A DNA stretch of 64,000 nt, from contig JAHFQM010000002.1 in NCBI GenBank assembly GCA_023266355.1, positions 1 to 64,000 on the forward strand, in the 5' to 3' direction. The notes below the pieces were generated by a model that saw nothing but the letters and a program-made list of their open reading frames with translations, made no database searches and was not told the origin of the DNA. Shown here piece after piece: positions 6,669 to 18,600 of this stretch (positions are counted from its first letter, which is position 1; every line of letters starts with the position of its first letter). Source of the stretch: Aquabacterium sp. GTDB taxonomy: Bacteria; Pseudomonadota; Gammaproteobacteria; Burkholderiales; Burkholderiaceae_C. A program made the translations under genes and the position numbers.

Positions 6669-9600
6669 TCATCGACCCAGCCATCGGCTGAGCCAGCCTT
6701 CACGGGCGGCGCTCCGGGCTGGGCTGCTGGGTGTTTCGGGCTGGCGCACCGCAACCGAATCCGCCATGGTGGTGGGGGCATCGGTGGCTGCCAGTTGGCC
6801 GAGGGTTTCGAAGATCAATCGCCGCACGTTGATTGTCACGCCGGTGCGGTGCTTGATCTCGGTCACCGCCCGCATGGCCAGCAGCGAATGGCCACCCAGG
6901 TTGAAGAAGTTGTCGTCCAGGCCGACGTCTTCGGTGTCGAGCAGTTCCCGCCAGATGTCGGCCATGGCCTGGGCCTGCGGGGTGGCTGGATGGCGTTTGG
7001 ACTCGGCGGTCGCCTTGGGATTGGCGGTGGCTGCCGTGGGGCGAGGCAACGCTGCGCGGTCCACCTTGCCATTGGGCAGCAGGGGCAGCGCGTCCAGCAG
7101 CACGATGTGCTGGGGCACCATGTGGTCCGGCAAGGTCAGGGCGAGTTGCGTTTTCAGGGCTTGCGCGTCTGCAGGGGCGGCCTGCCGTTCGCTGGGCACG
7201 GCGTAGGCCACCAGACGCACATCGCCCGGATGGTCCTCACGCGTCACCACCACGGCTTGTGACACGGTGGGGATGGCGAGCAGCGCGGCTTCGATTTCCC
7301 CGAGTTCGATGCGATGGCCTCGGACCTTGACCTGGTGGTCGAGGCGCCCCAAGTGTTCGAGTTCGCCCTCGGCACGCCAGCGGGCCAGGTCGCCCGTGCG
7401 GTAGAGGCGAGCGCCCGGTTTCAGCTGGAAAGGGTCTTGCACAAAGCGTTCGGCGGTGAGCTCTGGCCGGTAGAGGTAACCCAAGGTCACGCCATCGCCG
7501 CCGATGCAGAGTTCGCCGGGACAGCCAACCGGGCAAGGCAGGCCCAGTGCGTCGAGGATGTGGATTTGGGTGTTGGCGATGGGCCGGCCAATCCGCATGC
7601 CTTGCTCGGGGTGCGTGACCTGCCAGCAGGTGGACCACACCGTGGTTTCCGTGGGACCGTACATGTTCCAGACGGCCTGGCTGCGGGCCAGCAGGTCCGT
7701 TGCCAGCCGTGCGGACAGCGTCTCGCCCCCGACCAGGGCCGTGAAGCCGGCGTGGCCGCGCCACCCGGCATCGATCAAGGCATGCCAAGTGCTCGGGGTG
7801 GCCTGCATGACGTCGATGTGGTCTTCCAGCAGGGCTTTGAGCAAGAAGGGGTCCCGGGTGTCTTCGGTGCGGCACAGCACCACTTCGGCGCCCACCATCA
7901 AAGGCAGCAGCAGTTCCAGGGTAGAGATGTCGAAGCTCAGCGTGGTGACGGCCAGCAGGCGCTGGCGGGCCTGCAGCCCGGGCACACGCGCCATGCTGCG
8001 CAGGAAGTTCACCACGGCGCCATGGGGAACCACCACGCCCTTGGGCTTGCCGGTGGAGCCCGAGGTGTAGATCACATAGGCGGGATCGACCAGGGTGGCA
8101 TCACGGTGAGCATCCGGTGCGGCAGCGGTGGTGGGATGCTGCTGGATGCGCAAGTCGTCGAGGTCGGTCAGCAGGGTCTTGTCGCGCGGCCAGGTCAGGG
8201 CATGCATGGCATCGGAGCGGCTGATGACCCAGGCCAGGCGGGCATCTTCGGCCATGTAGGCCAGGCGCTCGGCGGGGTAGTGCGGGTCCAGCGGCACATG
8301 GGCGGCCCCGGTCAGCAGCACACCCAGCAAGCTGGTCAGCAAGTCGGGGCATCGGGGCATGCAGATGCCAACGAGGTCGCCGCGGCCCAGGCCTTGGGCG
8401 CGCAGGTGGTGGGCGATCTGCTGGGCACGGTCCCAGACTTCGGCGTGCGAGAGCGGCCGCTCTCCTGCCTGGCTCAGGGCGATGTCGCTGCTGCGTGCGT
8501 GCGTTTGTTGCTGCAGCAGGTCCACCAGGTTGGTGGCCTCAGGCCAGGCGGTGGCGGTGTCGTTCCAGTGCCGCAGGGCTTGCAACTCGCGCTGGGATGA
8601 CACCGACACGTGCAGCACGCGGGTGTCGGTCAGGCTGCCCAGGCGGTGCAGCAGGTCGGACAGGCGCTCGGCAAAGAGTTGGATGCTTGCTTCGCTGAAG
8701 AGGCCGGTGTCGTAGTTGAGCGTGAACTCGATGTCGTCCTGCGTTTCAACGCACCACAGGGCCAGGTCCTGTGCAGCACCGACCATGGGAACGTCGTGGC
8801 GCTGGTGGGTCAAGTTGCCCCATGTGGAACTGCGCTCGCGGGCGTCCTGGTACGAAAACAGTGCCTGGTACAGCGGCGAGCGGCTGGTGTCGCGGGGGGG
8901 GCGCAGTGTGCGGACCAGGTGGTCCAGGGGCACGTCCGGGTGCGACAGGGCGTCGATCACATGGCGCTGCACCTGTGCAAGCCAGTCGCCGACCGTCGAA
9001 TCGGCGCGAGGACGCAGCCGCACGGGCAGGGTGTTGACGAAGAAGCCGATCAGCGACTCCAGTTCGGGGTGGTCGCGGCCACGCACCGGGGTGCCGATCA
9101 CCAGGTCATCCTGCCCTGTGAGCTTGTGCAGGAGCAGCCCGAAGGCACCCAGCAGGGTGCTGAAGAGGGTGCGCCCTGTGCCTTGCGCTGAAGCCCTGAG
9201 TGTCTGGGTGGTTTGGGTGTCCAGGCGGAACACGAGCGAAGCTCCTTGGCCCGACATCACGGCGGGGCGCGCATGGTCGGTGGGCAGGGCCAGCGGCGCG
9301 GGCAGCGGGGTCAACTGCTCGCGCCAGAACGCGGTCTGGCGTTGCAGTTCTTCCCCGCTCATCCATTGCTGGTGCCACGCTGCGAAGTCGCCATGGCTGA
9401 CAGGCAGGGCGGGCAGTTCGGCCGGGCTGCCAGCCAGCGCGGCGGCGTAGAGCTCGGAGAGTTCGTCGTTGAAGACCTGGAAAGACCAGCCGTCCCAGAT
9501 CAGGTGGTGGACGAGCAGGAAGAGCACGTGGTCTTGCGCGTCCAGCTTGAAGAGCCGCAGCGTGAGCAGGGGGCCTTTTTCCAGGTCGAAGGGTTGTTGC

Positions 9601-12600
9601 GAGAGCGCCGCGATCCGTGCGTTCAGGGTGGCCTCGCGTTCATCCTTGGCGAGTGCGCTCAGGTCTTCCTGCGCGATGGGGGATGCGCCCGGTTCAGGCA
9701 GGACGCGTTGGCGGTCGCCGGTGGGGGTGTGCTCGATCACCGTGCGCAAGGCGGCTTGCCGCGTCTGCAGCTGTTGCCAGGACTGGTTCAGCGCATCGGT
9801 GTCCAGGGGGCCGATCAGTCGGTGGGCCGACGGGATGTGGTGGGCCACACCGTGGGGGCTCAGGTTCTCCAGGTACCACACGCGCTGCTGCATCTGCGAC
9901 AGCGGGGCCGTGTCCTGCTCTGGCCGGTGCGGAATCACCTGGGCCGTGTCCGTCGGCGGGGTCGGCAAGGCGTCGGTGTGCCCGCCCAGAGCTTGTGCCA
10001 GCTTTCGGGGCGTGGGGTTGTCGAAGATGGTGTGGACCGTCACGGACCGGCCGGTGCGCGAGCGGATCTGGGTCACCGCCCTCATCACGAGCAGGGAGTG
10101 GCCGCCGCGGTCGAAGAAGTCGTCGTCCAGCAGGAACTGTGGCAAGCCAAGCAAGCCACGCCAAATATCGGCGATTGTTTCTTCAAGGCTGCTGCCATGG
10201 GCTGCGGGCGATGCCGTCGCTGTGGGTGGGGTCGGGGGGGCTGGCAGCGCTGGCGCAGGGTCGGTCTGCGCCGAGCCGGGTGAAAAGTCATAGCCTGACA
10301 GCGGGCGGTCAGGGTCGGTCACGAAGTCGCGCAGGAGCTGCTCCAGGCTCTTGGCGAAGCGACCGACCGAAGCGGTTTCCAGCACATCGGCGTTGAAGGT
10401 GAAGACGAATTCGATGTGGTTGCGCGTTTCGACGCACCACAGCGCCAGGTCCTGTGCGGCGCCCAGCATCGGGGTGGGCATGCGCTGGTGGTCGACATTG
10501 CCCCAGCGGGTGGTGCGCTCGCGCACATCTTGGTAGGAGAAGCTGACCTGGTGGATGGGGGGACGGCTGCGGTCGCGCGGCACCTGCATCACGTGCACCA
10601 GGTGATCGAAAGGCACGTCGGGGTAGGAGAACGCATCGACCACCTTGCGGTGCACCGCAGCGAGCCAGTCGGTCAGCGTCATGTCGGCACGCGGCTGCAT
10701 GCGCAGCGGCAGCATGTTGACGAAGAAGCCCATCAGGTGCTCCAGGGCGGGCTGCTCACGGCCGCGCACCGGGGTGCCGATGACGAAGTCGTTCTGCTCG
10801 CTCACGCGGTGCAGGGCGAGGGCGTAGGCTGCCAGCAAGGTGATGTAGAGCGTGCGTCCGTGCTGCTGGGCTTGGGCGCGCAGCGCGTCGGTGATGTCCT
10901 TGGCCAGGTTGAACTGGAAGGACCCGCCCCGGCCGGACATCACGGGTGGCCGCGGGTGGTCGATCGGGAACGCCAGTGGCGGTGGCAGGGGCGTGAGCTG
11001 CTCGCGCCAGTAGCCGAGCTGGCGCTGCAGTTCGGGGCCGGCCATCCAGGCGTTGTGCCAGGCGGCGAAGTCCCCGTAACTCACGGTCAAGGTCGGCAGA
11101 TGGGGCTCGCGGCCTTCCAGGCACGCGCTGTAGAGCTCGGGCAGGTCCACGTACAAGAGGTCGAAGGACCAGGCGTCCCAGACCAGGTGGTGCGCCTGGA
11201 ACAGCAGGCCGTGCTCTTCGGGCGAGAGGCGGAACAGCCTGGCGGTGAAGAGGGGGCCTTTCTCCAGGTCGTAGGGTGTCTCCACCAACTGGGCGATGAC
11301 CTTGTTCATCGCGGGCTTGCGCTCGTCTGGTGGCAGTTGGCTGAAATCGTCGAAGGGGATCAGGCTGAAGGGCAGCTCGGGCAGGATGCGCTGCACATCG
11401 CCCTCAGGCCCACGTTCGACCACGGTGCGCAACACGCTCTGGCGCTGCACCAGCAGCTGCCACGCCCGGTTGAAGGCATCCACGTTCAGCGGGCCCAGAA
11501 GGCGGTGTCCGGTGGGGATGCTGTGGACCACGGTGCCCGGCGTGAGGTTCTCAAGGAACCAAACGCGCTCTTGCATCTGCGACAGCGGTGCGGTGGACTG
11601 GTCTGCCCGGATGGGGATGGTGTCGGCTGCGTCAGGTCCGGTCGATGCGGCCGTGGGCTGGGACGCTGTCATCTGCCACAAGGCCTGACCCAGTTGGCGC
11701 GGGGTGGGGTTGTCGAAGATCATGCGCAGGCCGGGGCGTTGCCCCAATGCCTTGGCCAGCGAGGCCGACAGCTTGGCGGCCATCAGCGAGTGACCACCCT
11801 GCTCGAAGAAGTGGTCCGTGTCGCCCAGGCGCTCACGACCGAGCAACTGCCCCATCTCGCGGGCGACCGTGTCGATGGCCTGCGCAGCCGGGCCCGATGT
11901 CGAAGCCGGTGTGGCCGTGGCGCTTGTCGGGGCCGGCTCAGGGGCCACAGCGATCGCAAGGGGCAAAGGCAGCGCCTTGCGATCGACCTTGTTGTTGGGC
12001 AGCAGGGGCAAGGCTGGCAGGGCCAACACGGTGCGGGGCACCATGTAGTCGGGCAGCGTCTGGCGCAAAGCTGTGCGCAGCGCGGCCGTGTCCAGTGCCG
12101 CACCCGCCTGAGGCACCACGTAGCCCAGCAGGGCCATGTCGCCAGGCGTGACTTCACGGGCCACCACCACGGCGCGCGACACGCCTGTGAGCTGCTCCAG
12201 CTGGGCTTCGATTTCGCCCAATTCGATGCGGTAGCCGCGGATCTTGACCTGGAAGTCCATGCGGCCCAGGTGTTCGAGTTGCCCGTCCTCGCGCCAACGG
12301 CCCAGGTCACCTGTGCGGTAAACCGGGCGGCTCGCACCGGGGGCCCAGGGCAGCGCCACGAAGCGTTCGGCAGTGAGGTCCGGGCGCCCGTGGTAGCCCA
12401 GGGCGACGCCCTCGCCGCCAATGCAGATTTCGCCCTCGGCACCGATCGGCAAGGGCCGCAGCGCGTCGTCAAGGACCCAGACCTGGGTGTTGTCGATCGG
12501 GCGGCCGATGCAGATTTTGGCCGCCGGGTCGGTCACGTGCGACAGGGTGGACCACACGGTGGTCTCCGTCGGACCGTACATGTTCCAGACGTCACAGCCC

Positions 12601-15600
12601 TTGGCCAGCAAGGCCGCAGCCAGCGCAGCCGGCAAGGGTTCGCCGCCCACGAGGGCCCGGAAGCCGCGCGGTGGCTGCCAGCCTGCGTCCAGCAAGAGGT
12701 GCCAGGTGGTGGGGGTGGCTTGCATGACGGAGACGCCTTGCTGCGCCGCCAGGGCCATCAAGGCTTCGCCATCCATGGCCTGGTCGCGCGTGGCCAGCAC
12801 CACGGTGCCACCGACATGCAGCGGCAGCAAGAGCTCCAGCACAGCGATGTCGAAGCTCAAGGTCGTGACGGCGAGCAGGCGGTCGGACGCCTGCAGGCCC
12901 GGCTCACGCGCCATCGACGCCAGGAAATTGCACACCGCCCGGTGGGGCACGGCCACGCCCTTGGGGCGGCCGGTCGAGCCGGAGGTGTAGATCACGTAGG
13001 CGGGCGCCTCCGCGTCGGTCTGGGGAGGCAGCGGGGCGTCGCTGAAGGCGTCCAGCAGCGCAGCGTCACGGTCGAGCTGCAGCTGCATGGCATCGGGCAA
13101 TCCACTGGCGTGGGCGCAGGACGAGTGGGTGATGACCCGGCTCAGCGCGGCGTCTTGCGCCATCATCTGCAAACGTTCGGCCGGGAAGCCCGGGTCCATC
13201 GGGACGTAGGCCGCGCCGGATTTGAGCACGCCCAGCAGCGCAGGCAGCAGATGGCGACCGCGGGGCAGGCTGATGCCAACGCGATGGCCGGGCCCCACCC
13301 CGAGGCTCTGCAGCATGCGCCCGATGCGGTTGGACTGGGACGCCAGTTCCTGGTGGCTGAGCTTGCCTTCGTGGGTCACGACGGCGGTGGACGATGGCGA
13401 GCGCTGCGTCTGGTGTGACAGCCAGGCCTCGACCCTTGCCGGACTCGCCAGCGCACGGTCGGTCTGGTTCCTTGCGCGCAGGCGTGCATCCACCGCCATC
13501 GGCACGCTGGTGCTTGTCGGTGCCAGCAGGCCCACCAGGCGATCCACCAGTGCCTGGGCACGGGCTGGGCTCAGGTGCTCGGTGCTGTGGTGCAGGTCGA
13601 GCGTCAGCGCATCGGCCTGTTCATAGAAATTGAAGAAGACCTCGCTGAGCAGGCCACGCTTGCGGCCTTCGTGCATGGCCGCTTTCAGGGGCGTCCAGGC
13701 CGACAGATCGACCTTGGGGTTCAGGTTGAAGTAGATCGACGTGAGGGCAGGGCGGCTGCCTTCGGCTTGCAGTCCGAGGGCGCGGGCGGCTGTGCCTTGT
13801 GTCATGAGGGGATGCTCCATGGCGTCCATCAGTGCCCCCTTGGTGCGGCGCACGCGGTCGCCGACGGATTCGCCGTCGCGCGTTTGCAGGCGCACGGGCA
13901 GGTCCAGCACCCCATCGGCCAGCAGGGGGGCATGGCGCTCAAGGCTTTGGACGGCATACGGGATGCTGACCACGATGTCCCTCTGGCCGCTCTCCTGGGC
14001 GATGAAGTCCGCCACGGATTGCAGCAGCCACTGGAACAAGGTCGCGTCGTGGGCCTTGGCCTGCGCCTTGAGTTGTGCCAGGGCGGCACCGTCGATGCAT
14101 GCGCGCACGGTGTCGGCCGCGAAGGTGCGCGGGCCGCTCGGTGCCTTGTCGCCAAGCGCCACGGGGGGCGGCAGGTCCTGGAGCACCTGCTTCCAGTAGG
14201 CCACACTGGCTTGGCCGTCGGCGCCGCCAAAGCGGGCGTGCTCGGCGTCGGCGAACTGCAAAGGCGATGCGGCGGGTGGCCATTGCGGGACTTGACCCTG
14301 GCTGCGGGCGCGGTAGGCCTGGGCCAGTTCAGCATTGAACACGCTGGAAGCCCAGCCATCGAAGACCAGGTGGCTGGCCACAACGTGCACCACCACGCGG
14401 CCATCGGCCAGGCTCAGGATGCTGGCGCGCGCCAGCGGTGCCTGGTCCAGGTGGAAGTCGGTGGCGCTGGCTTGCCAGGCGTGCTGGTCAAGGGCCTGGT
14501 CGCCGTCGGGCCATGCCCGCAAGTCGATCTCGGCGATGGGCACCTGGGTGTCCGCATGGCGGGTCTGGCGGGGCTGGTCCAGATCGAAGCTCAGCTTGAA
14601 GGCATCGTGGCGTTGCAGCACGTCCTGCAGTGCCAGCTTGAGCGCCGCGGCATCGACCTGACCCTTCAAAGTCACGCAGAACGATTCATTGAGGGCCAGG
14701 CGCGCGGCCGGGTCGTAAATGGCGGCCAGCCAGCGTTCGGTCTGGCCTGGCGCCAGGGCAGAGGACGCGGTTGATGCACTTGTCGCGCTGCGTGCCAGAG
14801 GGGCGTCACCCTCGCGGGCTGCGATGAGGCCCAGTCCCATGAGCTCGTCGAGCACACGGACGAAGGTGTCCGCGATGAGGTCGCAGTCCTGGTCCGACAT
14901 GGCCTCGGTCACGAAGTGGCCGAATTGCTCGTACAGGTGCAGGCCGTAGAAACGCGCCAGGTAATAGAACAGGCTGATGTGGCGGGTGTTGTCGTCCCAG
15001 GACAGCCGCCACAGCGTGGCGCAGTGCACGGCCTTGACCGGTGCGTTGCGGGTAGCGAACGCGGCATTGAGTTTGTCGGCCAGGCGCTGGGTGCGGGCAT
15101 TGAGCGTGCTGTACAGCGCGTGTCCGCCGCGCTTGAGGTGCTGCAATGTGGCGCGGGCCGCGGCCAGGGCCAGCGGGTGGCGCACGAAGGTGCCAGCGAA
15201 GTAGGTCACACCCGCTTCGGGGTAAGACTCGTCGCCGTACTGCCAGTGGCCGCCGTCCAGCGCGTCCATCCACAGGCTGCCACCGGCGATCGCGGCGAAG
15301 GGCAGACCACCACCGATGATCTTGCCGTAGGTGGCGATGTCGGCGCGCACGCCGTAGAACTCCTGGGCGCCGCCCGGGGCCACGCGGAAGCCGGTCACCA
15401 CCTCGTCGAAAATGAGCGCGGCACCGCCTTGCGTGGCGATCTCGCGCAGTTGCTGCACAAAGGCTTTGGGCTGCAGCGTCGGGTATTTGTTCTGGATCGG
15501 CTCGATCATGATGGCCGCCAGCTCGTGCGCGCACTTGCGCAGCACCTCGAGCGACTCGGGGCTGTCGTAGTCCAGCACCAGGATGTTTTCCACCGCATTG

Positions 15601-18600
15601 GCCAGGATGCCGGGCGCGGCCGACAGCGAGCGCAGCTGCTTGGTGCCGCGCACGACGACCTCGTCGAAGATGCCGTGGTAGCTGTTGTTGAAGATGGCGA
15701 TCTTCTTGCGGCCCGTGACCGTGCGCGCCATGCGCATGGCGCCCATGACCGCCTCAGAACCGGTGTTGCAGAAGGCCACGCGCTCCATGCCGGTCAGGTC
15801 GGAGATGAGCTGCGCCACCTCGGCGGCCATGGGGTGCTGCGGGCCCACTTCGATGCCGCGTTGCAGCTGCTCGATCATGGCCTGCGTGACTTCGGCGGGT
15901 TTGTAGCCCAGCAGGTTCGCGCCGAAGCACGACAGCAGGTCGATGTACGCGTTGCCATCGATGTCCCAGATGCGGGCACCCTCGGAGCGGTCGGCCACGA
16001 TGGGGTAGACCAGGTCCTTCCACAGCGGGTTGAAGCCGGTCACCACGCGCGGGTCGGACATCACCTTGCGGTGCGCCTGGCTGAAGGCCTTGGAGCGGCC
16101 GGTGCGCGCGTTGTAGCGCTGGATGAAATCGTCGATCCATTGCTGCTGCGCGGGCGTGACGTCGTTCTGCGCGTTCAGCACGATGCGTGCGGATGCGCCG
16201 AAGGGCTTCTCCACCAGGGCGTTCTTGCCGGGCTGCTCAGCTGCTTGGGCTGGCGTGACAAGGGCTGGGGCGGCGGCCTGGGCCAGGGCGGCGGGCGCTG
16301 CGGCGGTGTGCGGCACAGCAGTTTGTCCCGACATCAAAGCCAGTTGCTGTGACATGAGCTGCATCTGCTGCTGGATCAGCTGCTGCAAGGTGCTGTCGCC
16401 ACCGCCTGCGGGCATGAGCTGCGCCACATGCGAGGGTGCTGGGGGTGCTGCAGGGGCCGCCAAGGCTGGAGGCGGCGCGAACCTGTCGGCGGGCAACTGG
16501 CCATCGAAGAAGGCGGCCAGTTTGGCCAGGGTGTCGAGGTCTTCCAGCAGGCGGCGGAAGCGCAGCTTGATGCCGAATGCCTTTTCGATCTCCAGCGTCG
16601 CTTGTGTCAGCGACAGCGAATCCAGACCTTGGTCCACAAAGGTGGCATCACGCTGGGCGGACTCGGGGGGCAGGCCAGCCACATCGTTGAGGATGCGGTT
16701 GATTTCTTGCTCGATGCGGGGCAGTCTGTTCATGGTAGGCGACGAAAGCTGAGCAGGTTCAGATGCGGAAAGCCCTGTGTCGCCGGCTGGCGGCACGTTG
16801 GCCATGTGGATGTGGCTGGTGTTGCGAGTGCTGCGGGTGAACCAGTGCACGTCGCGTCGGAAAGGGTAGCTTGGCAAGGCCAGGCGCGGGCTGCGCGCAG
16901 GCACTGGCCAGGCGATGTCGGCGCCGATGGCCCACAGCTGTCCCAGTGCCTGCATGGCATGGCGCGCCGGTTCGCCCGTGCCTTGCAGGGCGGCCTGCGC
17001 CGAGCTCAGCAGCGGCACGGTGGGCGAGGGCGCCGCGTTGCCGTCGCGGTGCTGTCGCACCAGGGCGGTCAGGGCCTGGCCTGGGCCGACCTCGACGAAC
17101 ACGGTCTGGCCCTGCGCCTGTTCGGTCAGCACAGCACGGCTGAAGGCCACGGGTGCACGCACCTGGCGGGCCCAGTAGGCCGGATCGGTGGCTTCGTCGG
17201 CACGCAAAGGTGCGCCGCTGATGCACGAGTACAGCGTGGCCTGAGGCGCTTGCAAGCGCGCCTGGGCCAATGCGGCCTGCACGCGGGGCAGTGCGCCGTC
17301 CATGGCCGCGCTGTGGAAAGCGTGGGACACCTTCAGGCGCGTCACGCCGATGTCACGCGCTTCCAGCGTGGTGGCCAGTTGCGCGATGTCGTCATGCGGC
17401 CCGGCCACCACCGTGAGTTGCGGCGCGTTCAGCGCGGCGATGTCCACCCTGGCGGGCAGCCAAGGCCGCAGGGTGTCGGCGTCCGTGCGAACGGCCAGCA
17501 TGGCGCCACCAGGCTGCGCGAACATGGCTTCCCCGCGAGCGATGACAGCCCGCATGGCATCGGCCACGTCCATCACGCCGGCATGGCAGGCCGCAGCATA
17601 TTCGCCGATGCTGTGGCCGATCATGGCCTGCGGCTTCAAACCCAGGCTGTCCAGCCAGGCGCCCAGGGCGTGAGACACCGCGAACAGCGCAGGCTGTGCG
17701 TGCCGGGTCTCGGCCAGGGCCTCTGCCGCTTGGGCATCGTCCGGGGTGGCCTGCGTGAGCAAATGGCGCAGCGTCTGTGCCAGTGCATCGGGCGCGGCGG
17801 CCAGGCATTGCTCGAAAGCCTCGCGGAAGGCGGGGAAGGCTTCGCACAGGCCGCGGGCCATGCCGGGGTGCTGCGAGCCTTGGCCGGGGAACAGGAAGAC
17901 CAGCCGTGGCGCGCGCAGGCTGGTACTGTGCCCCTGCACCTTTTGCAGGGCCTCGATGGCCTCGGCGACAGTTGATGCCACCACAGTGGTCCGCAAGGGC
18001 ATGGCCTGACGACCGCGCATCAAGGTGGCCGCCACCGCGCTCAGGGGCACATCGGCTTGGCTTTGCTGCAAGCGTTGCAGGTGTCTGGCGAGGCCCTGGG
18101 CGCGCTGCAGCAAGGCCTCTGGATGCTTGGCCGACAAGGGCAGCAACTGCAGCGCAGCGGCCTCGTCGGGCACCTGCACCCTGGCCGATGTGGGCGCAGG
18201 CGCTTCTGCCACGATCACATGGGCGTTGGTGCCGCCGACGCCGAAGGAGCTCACGGCGGCCCGGCGCGGCGTCGCACCAGGAGCATCGCCAGCACCGGCC
18301 CGCGGCCAGGCCTGCGCCTGTGCGCTGACGTGGAAAGGCGTGCTGGCGAAGTCGATCTGCGGGTTGGGGTGTTCGAAGTGCAGGGTGCCCGGCACGCACT
18401 CGCGGTGCAGTGCCATCGTGGCCTTGATCAGGCCCAGCACGCCTGCGGCGGCCACCAGGTGGCCGACATGGCCTTTGACGGAGCCCAGCAGGCAAAAACC
18501 GGTGTCGGCCGTGTCCTCGGACCAGGCCCGCGTGAGCGCGGCCACCTCGATGGGGTCGCCCAAGGCCGTGCCCGTGCCATGCGCCTCGACGTAGCCGATG

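Noticed and set aside
10416..13418. A 1,000-residue open frame on the plus strand, antisense to the megasynthase
   Set aside because: It is a GC-rich shadow of A, C and PCP coding sequence. Its translation is low-complexity and His/Gln/Gly-rich with no domain, no ribosome binding site, and it follows the codon phase of the true gene.
15000..16250. Aminotransferase region as a separate gene inserted in the megasynthase
   Set aside because: The reading frame is continuous from the ACP through AMT to C1, with ordinary linkers and no internal stop or start signal; integrated AMT domains are known in iturin-type enzymes.
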